Shown in pieces: positions 6,628 to 9,132 of a stretch of DNA of 9,132 nucleotides. How positions within the stretch are numbered: position 1 is the stretch's first letter; every line of letters begins with the position of its first letter. The notes beneath the pieces are model-generated. The model saw only the letters and a list, made by a program, of their open reading frames with translations. It was not told the DNA's origin and made no database searches. The stretch comes from Actinomycetota bacterium (GTDB lineage Bacteria; Desulfobacterota; Deferrimicrobia; Deferrimicrobiales; Deferrimicrobiaceae). Location: assembly GCA_016844415.1 (NCBI GenBank), contig JAENIX010000027.1:1-9132 (forward strand), given 5' to 3'. The position numbers and the translations under genes were made by a program.

Positions 6628-6642
6628 TGAAAATCCACCGGC

Positions 6643-7134
6643 CTACTTTTGTTCTTCCCTTTCCCGGAGCGCGAATGTCCACCGGTGATTCATGAAAAAG
6701 TTGACGGCGGCGGACAGCCCGACGGCGATCAGGTTCGCCGCCAGGTAGTGGAGCGAAAGCGCAAGCACCTTGGTGAGGAGGAACTGCACCGCGATGGCCA
6801 GCCAGCAGGCGACGTAATACTGCCCCATCTGGGTGAAGAACCCCTTCCCTTCCTGATCCTTCCGGTCTCCCCAGGTCCACATGCGGTTCCACAGAAAGTT
6901 GTTGAAGGTGGCGACGGCGATCGCGGCCGCAAGCGATAGTGAGAGACGCCCCTGCTCCGCCCGGATCCCGCGGAACAGATACTCCTGCCCCAGGTAAAGA
7001 ACGGCGAAGTTGACGATCACCCCCGAAGATCCCACGGCGCCGAATTTTACGAAACGGTACCGAAACAGGAAGCCGATTCCCGGCAGCTCAGCGGCCCGGT
7101 CCCGGCGGTCCGCGCCGTTTCCCGCTCCGCTCAT
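6643..7134 (-). CDS. GtrA-family membrane protein (polyprenyl-linked sugar flippase)
   Basis: A 163-residue GtrA/DPMS-like protein with four membrane helices (about 31-50, 65-87, 106-124, 128-149). It has the two half-repeat signatures NNFLWNRMWTW (78-88) and NFFMNHRWTF (145-154), plus the FVKFGAVGSSGVIVNF opening (28-43). Family members are thought to flip undecaprenyl-phosphate sugars across the inner membrane for O-antigen, teichoic acid or lipid modification. Its ATG overlaps the stop of the upstream GT9 gene as ATGA, with GGGGAAAGGG just ahead, so the two should be translationally coupled. The usual partner GtrB, a polyprenyl-phosphate glycosyl synthase, is not in this window. The nearby convergent GT39/ArnT-like gene is a plausible consumer of the flipped donor. 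The first 25 residues form a charged cytoplasmic tail. Confidence 0.92.
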   Translation of the reverse strand: MSGAGNGADRRDRAAELPGIGFLFRYRFVKFGAVGSSGVIVNFAVLYLGQEYLFRGIRAEQGRLSLSLAAAIAVATFNNFLWNRMWTWGDRKDQEGKGFFTQMGQYYVACWLAIAVQFLLTKVLALSLHYLAANLIAVGLSAAVNFFMNHRWTFALREREEQK

Positions 7135-8336
7135 CCCTTTCCCCGGAGAAGCTCCAAGGCATGATCGACAACGGTCCGCGGCGAGATGGATTTCATGCAG
7201 AGATTGTCGCCGTCGCAGGGGGAATTGCGGTGATTGTAGGCGGTAAGGCAGGGGGAACAGGATAGCGATGAGAAGAGGTTGACCGTCTTGTCGTTATGGA
7301 CCCCGTAGAGGGCCGGGGTTTCCGGACCGTACAGGACGATGGCCGGGATAGGTGTCATAGCGGAAAACTGCCCCGGGCCGCCGTCGTTAGCTATCAACAG
7401 GCGCGACATGTGGAACAGCACCATCAATTCCCGCACATTCGCCGTGTATCCCGCAAGGTTTACGCACGCAGGGCTTTCGCATTGCGCCCGGATCGCTTCT
7501 CCCAGCTTCCTGTCCGCCGGAAGCCCGGTCACGCAAACGGCATAATCGAGCGCAAGGAGTTCCCTGGCGACCGAGATGTAGTGTTCAACCGGCCATGCAC
7601 GGATCGGAAGTATCCCCCCGCCCGGATTCATGAGGATCAGCTCTTTCCCCGTGAGAGAGGGATAATCTCGGTACAGGCGCTCTCTCATCGCATCCAGCTC
7701 CCCAGCCTCCGGTTCCATCTTCGGATATTCGAAACGGATGTCCCTCTCCGGCAGCTTGTTCGCCGGCTCCGCATCCGAATCCAGGGTATCCACCATATCA
7801 ACGAGCTGACGCGCTATGTGGTGGTAAGGGTTGTAGAGTACAGGCCGGTTGATGAAGCTTCCGCGGTACAGTCCCTCCTGCGTGTACGGGTGAAACCCCG
7901 CCCGGACCGGCGCACCGCTCATGAAGGAAAGGATGCTGGATGCGCGAGCGAAGAGCTCGCAGTCTATCGCCACGTCGACGCCGATTCCGCGCATCCGGCG
8001 CCAAACGCCAAGGCTGTCCGCCGCGAAGTCCGCGAAGGAGCCGTCCCGGATGGTCAGTATGTTCCCAGGAGGAACGACGGCGAGGATCTCGAGCATTTCA
8101 CGGTTCCGCTCGAAGAGCAGCACGTGGACCGACGCATGAGGGAATCTCTCGGAGATCCGCCGGAACATCGGTGCGGCGAGGACGAGGCTCCCCATCTCCG
8201 ACAGAAGTATGACGAGGATGTTTTTCGGCTTGCCGTTGCGTTTCGGTGGACCGTCCCGGCGCGGAAGCAGCGACAGGGCCCGGCAAAGCAGAGTGCCGAT
8301 GCGCCGGTCGACGAACCGCTGAAATCTCATGTCCAC
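7131..8336 (-). CDS. Glycosyltransferase family 9 (heptosyltransferase-like)
   Basis: A 401-residue soluble or membrane-peripheral GT-B enzyme of family 9, which includes ADP-heptose:lipopolysaccharide heptosyltransferases. A basic N-terminal extension (1-37) is followed by the first Rossmann domain, NILVILLSEMGSLVLAAP (39-56). The second domain has LILMNPGGG (233-241), the sugar-nucleotide region LLIANDGGPGQFSAMTPIPA (313-332) and VLYGPETPALYG (334-345). Four cysteines close the protein (C360, C363, C374, C380; C-x2-C-x10-C-x5-C), as in many GT9 proteins. The GD dipeptide that carries the proposed catalytic Asp in WaaC-type enzymes reads GS here (49-50), with a Glu at 47. The frame opens with GTG 8336, but ATG 8330 (two codons in) is an equal candidate; neither has a strong ribosome-binding site. 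The stop overlaps the GtrA start. The product is expected to act on lipopolysaccharide core or a similar glycan. Confidence 0.92.
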   Translation of the reverse strand: MDMRFQRFVDRRIGTLLCRALSLLPRRDGPPKRNGKPKNILVILLSEMGSLVLAAPMFRRISERFPHASVHVLLFERNREMLEILAVVPPGNILTIRDGSFADFAADSLGVWRRMRGIGVDVAIDCELFARASSILSFMSGAPVRAGFHPYTQEGLYRGSFINRPVLYNPYHHIARQLVDMVDTLDSDAEPANKLPERDIRFEYPKMEPEAGELDAMRERLYRDYPSLTGKELILMNPGGGILPIRAWPVEHYISVARELLALDYAVCVTGLPADRKLGEAIRAQCESPACVNLAGYTANVRELMVLFHMSRLLIANDGGPGQFSAMTPIPAIVLYGPETPALYGVHNDKTVNLFSSLSCSPCLTAYNHRNSPCDGDNLCMKSISPRTVVDHALELLRGKG

Positions 8337-8459
8337 TGTTTTATTTGTCCGGAAATGGCGATTTCACACTTTAAGATATCACGCCGGCCCGGTCAAGTCA
8401 GGGAAGCATAGCGTGCCATTGCGCTTTGTATCGTCTAATCCCTGGTAACGATATGCGGC

Positions 8460-8981
8460 TTATTTTTCCATCGTGAATTCCTGCATGTCGAACCAGAAAC
8501 CTGTCTGACCGAGCGAGTCTATCTCGGCGCGCAGTATTTTCATGTGAAGCTCCTCTTCCTTTGCGAGGGAGAGGAACATTTCCTTGGCCTCCGCTGATGT
8601 CGCCTTGGCGGCCAGGTCCAGGTAGAAATTGTTCGCGATGATCTCGCGTTCGACCGCGATCTCGAGGATACGGACCTCGTCGACCTTCTCCAGCCCTTTA
8701 ATCTGGATATCCATGCCCGGATAGGCGCTGGATGCGAACACCGCCGCCACGGCCTCTATCTCCTCGGCCTTCGGCAGCAGCCAAGGCTGGCCGCGCAGGA
8801 TATTTACCAGGTGCTTTTCGAGCTTGGTCATGTGCCCCACTTCGTCGTCCGCAAGATTGATCAGTACGCTCTTCGCTTTTTGATCCTTTACAGCCTTCGC
8901 GAACTTGATGTAAGCGCTGATGGCTTCCTTTTCGCGGTGGATTCCACGATGAATTACGGCTACCGCTTCGGACGTCTTCAT
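8460..8981 (-). CDS. Ferritin-like diiron protein (rubrerythrin-type domain)
   Basis: A 173-residue four-helix ferritin-like protein. The two half-sites are helix 1 with Glu17 (HREKEAISAYIKFA), helix 2 with Glu47-x2-His50 (DDEVGHMTKLEKH), helix 3 with Glu113 (EREIIANNFYLDLA) and helix 4 with Glu143-x2-His146 (KEEELHMKILRAEI). The matched ExxH pairs and Glu residues fit a rubrerythrin-like diiron site, so a peroxide-reducing, oxygen-protective or iron-handling role is likely. No C-terminal rubredoxin domain (CxxC pairs) is present, so electrons must come from a separate partner. I chose ATG 8981 because a perfect GGAGGT lies six bases upstream; the longer open frame to 9053 has no such support. 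It stands alone on its strand, 123 bp before GT9, and no strong terminator is visible between them. Confidence 0.92.
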   Translation of the reverse strand: MKTSEAVAVIHRGIHREKEAISAYIKFAKAVKDQKAKSVLINLADDEVGHMTKLEKHLVNILRGQPWLLPKAEEIEAVAAVFASSAYPGMDIQIKGLEKVDEVRILEIAVEREIIANNFYLDLAAKATSAEAKEMFLSLAKEEELHMKILRAEIDSLGQTGFWFDMQEFTMEK

Positions 8982-9037
8982 GTCATGACCTCCACGTTTT
9001 ATTAATTGCACGTTCGATGAACGGAATACGCGATGCG

Positions 9038-9053
9038 TTTCAACTGTTTTCAA
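9038..9053 (-). promoter_or_regulatory. TTGAAA direct repeat upstream of the ferritin-like gene
   Basis: Reading on the minus strand, TTGAAAACAGTTGAAA gives two TTGAAA copies with a 10-base period, about 57 bases before the start codon. Each copy resembles a -35 element. A TATTCC lies 19 bases after the first copy, so a weak promoter is possible. One helical turn of spacing would also suit a regulator. Evidence is weak. Confidence 0.25.
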
Positions 9054-9063
9054 GTGCCACTAT

Positions 9064-9132
9064 TCAATACGGTATCTTGACCATCCTGTCCCCTTCGCGG
9101 AAATAATCCGCTGAAACCATCATGTTCAGAGG
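9064..9132 (-). CDS. Possible C-terminal end of an unidentified gene, partial
   Basis: On the minus strand, one frame enters from the right edge and encodes 22 residues, PLNMMVSADYFREGDRMVKI followed by PY, then a stop (TGA) at 9064-9066. Its composition and G/C-rich third positions look coding, and it lies upstream of the ferritin-like gene on the same strand, 82 bp before that start. The fragment is too short to assign to a family. A second frame is also open here, so this is tentative. Confidence 0.35.
   Translation of the reverse strand, partial: PLNMMVSADYFREGDRMVKIPY

Noticed and set aside
6628..6642. Bidirectional terminator between the convergent glycosyltransferase and GtrA genes
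   Set aside because: Only 15 bases separate the stops and no stem-loop is visible in or around them.
5373..6695. Second long plus-strand frame (440 residues) inside the membrane glycosyltransferase
   Set aside because: The other frame carries the membrane helices and GT-C motifs. This one is a GC-driven shadow with no family features.
7296..8411. Long plus-strand open frame (371 residues) opposite the GT9 gene
   Set aside because: It is antisense to a gene with clear GT9 motifs. Its Arg/His/Pro-rich translation matches no family and it has no ribosome-binding site.
8337..8459. Possible terminator between the ferritin-like gene and GT9
   Set aside because: Only a six-base stem with a 14-base loop (TATCGT/ACGATA) is visible, and it has no T-run, so I do not call a terminator.

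Overview
This window reads as ordinary chromosome from a Gram-negative bacterium of moderately high G+C content. The gene types suggest a Geobacter-like or other Desulfobacterota (former Deltaproteobacteria) lineage: a family 9 (heptosyltransferase-type) glycosyltransferase with a clustered-cysteine C-terminus, a GtrA flippase, a GT39/ArnT-like membrane glycosyltransferase, a ferritin-like diiron protein, a GAF-GGDEF protein and a secreted chalcone-isomerase-like protein. The lineage is inferred from these gene types alone. I see no rRNA, tRNA, CRISPR array, transposase or phage gene.

Layout. Positions 1-1679 hold a minus-strand block: a Sir2 NAD-dependent deacylase, a chalcone-isomerase-like secreted protein that is frameshifted, and the N-terminal part of a 3-methyladenine DNA glycosylase running off the left edge. 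A 135-bp divergent region separates this block from a plus-strand membrane-anchored GAF-GGDEF diguanylate cyclase (1815-3152). Next comes an AT-rich intergenic stretch and two small plus-strand hypothetical genes (3289-3528, 3593-3808). An alpha/beta hydrolase follows (3858-4685) behind a good sigma70-like promoter that sits so close to the ATG that the transcript may be leaderless. A small minus-strand CxCC/coiled-coil protein (4693-5007) meets the hydrolase tail to tail.

Positions 5122-8336 form a cell-envelope glycosylation region. A plus-strand GT39/ArnT-like integral membrane transferase converges on a minus-strand pair, the GT9 glycosyltransferase and GtrA, whose stop and start codons overlap as ATGA. 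Together they suggest lipopolysaccharide or other surface-glycan assembly. The polyprenyl-phosphate glycosyl synthase (GtrB-type) that such a system would need is not in the window. At the right edge are a minus-strand ferritin-like diiron protein (8460-8981) and what may be the last 22 codons of another minus-strand gene.

I did not find a convincing undescribed multi-gene system. The observations most worth checking are the lesion in the chalcone-isomerase-like gene and its effect on the coupled glycosylase, the possibly leaderless hydrolase transcript, the G8 tract in the membrane glycosyltransferase, the two small orphan genes, and a nine-base motif that occurs on both sides of the cyclase gene.
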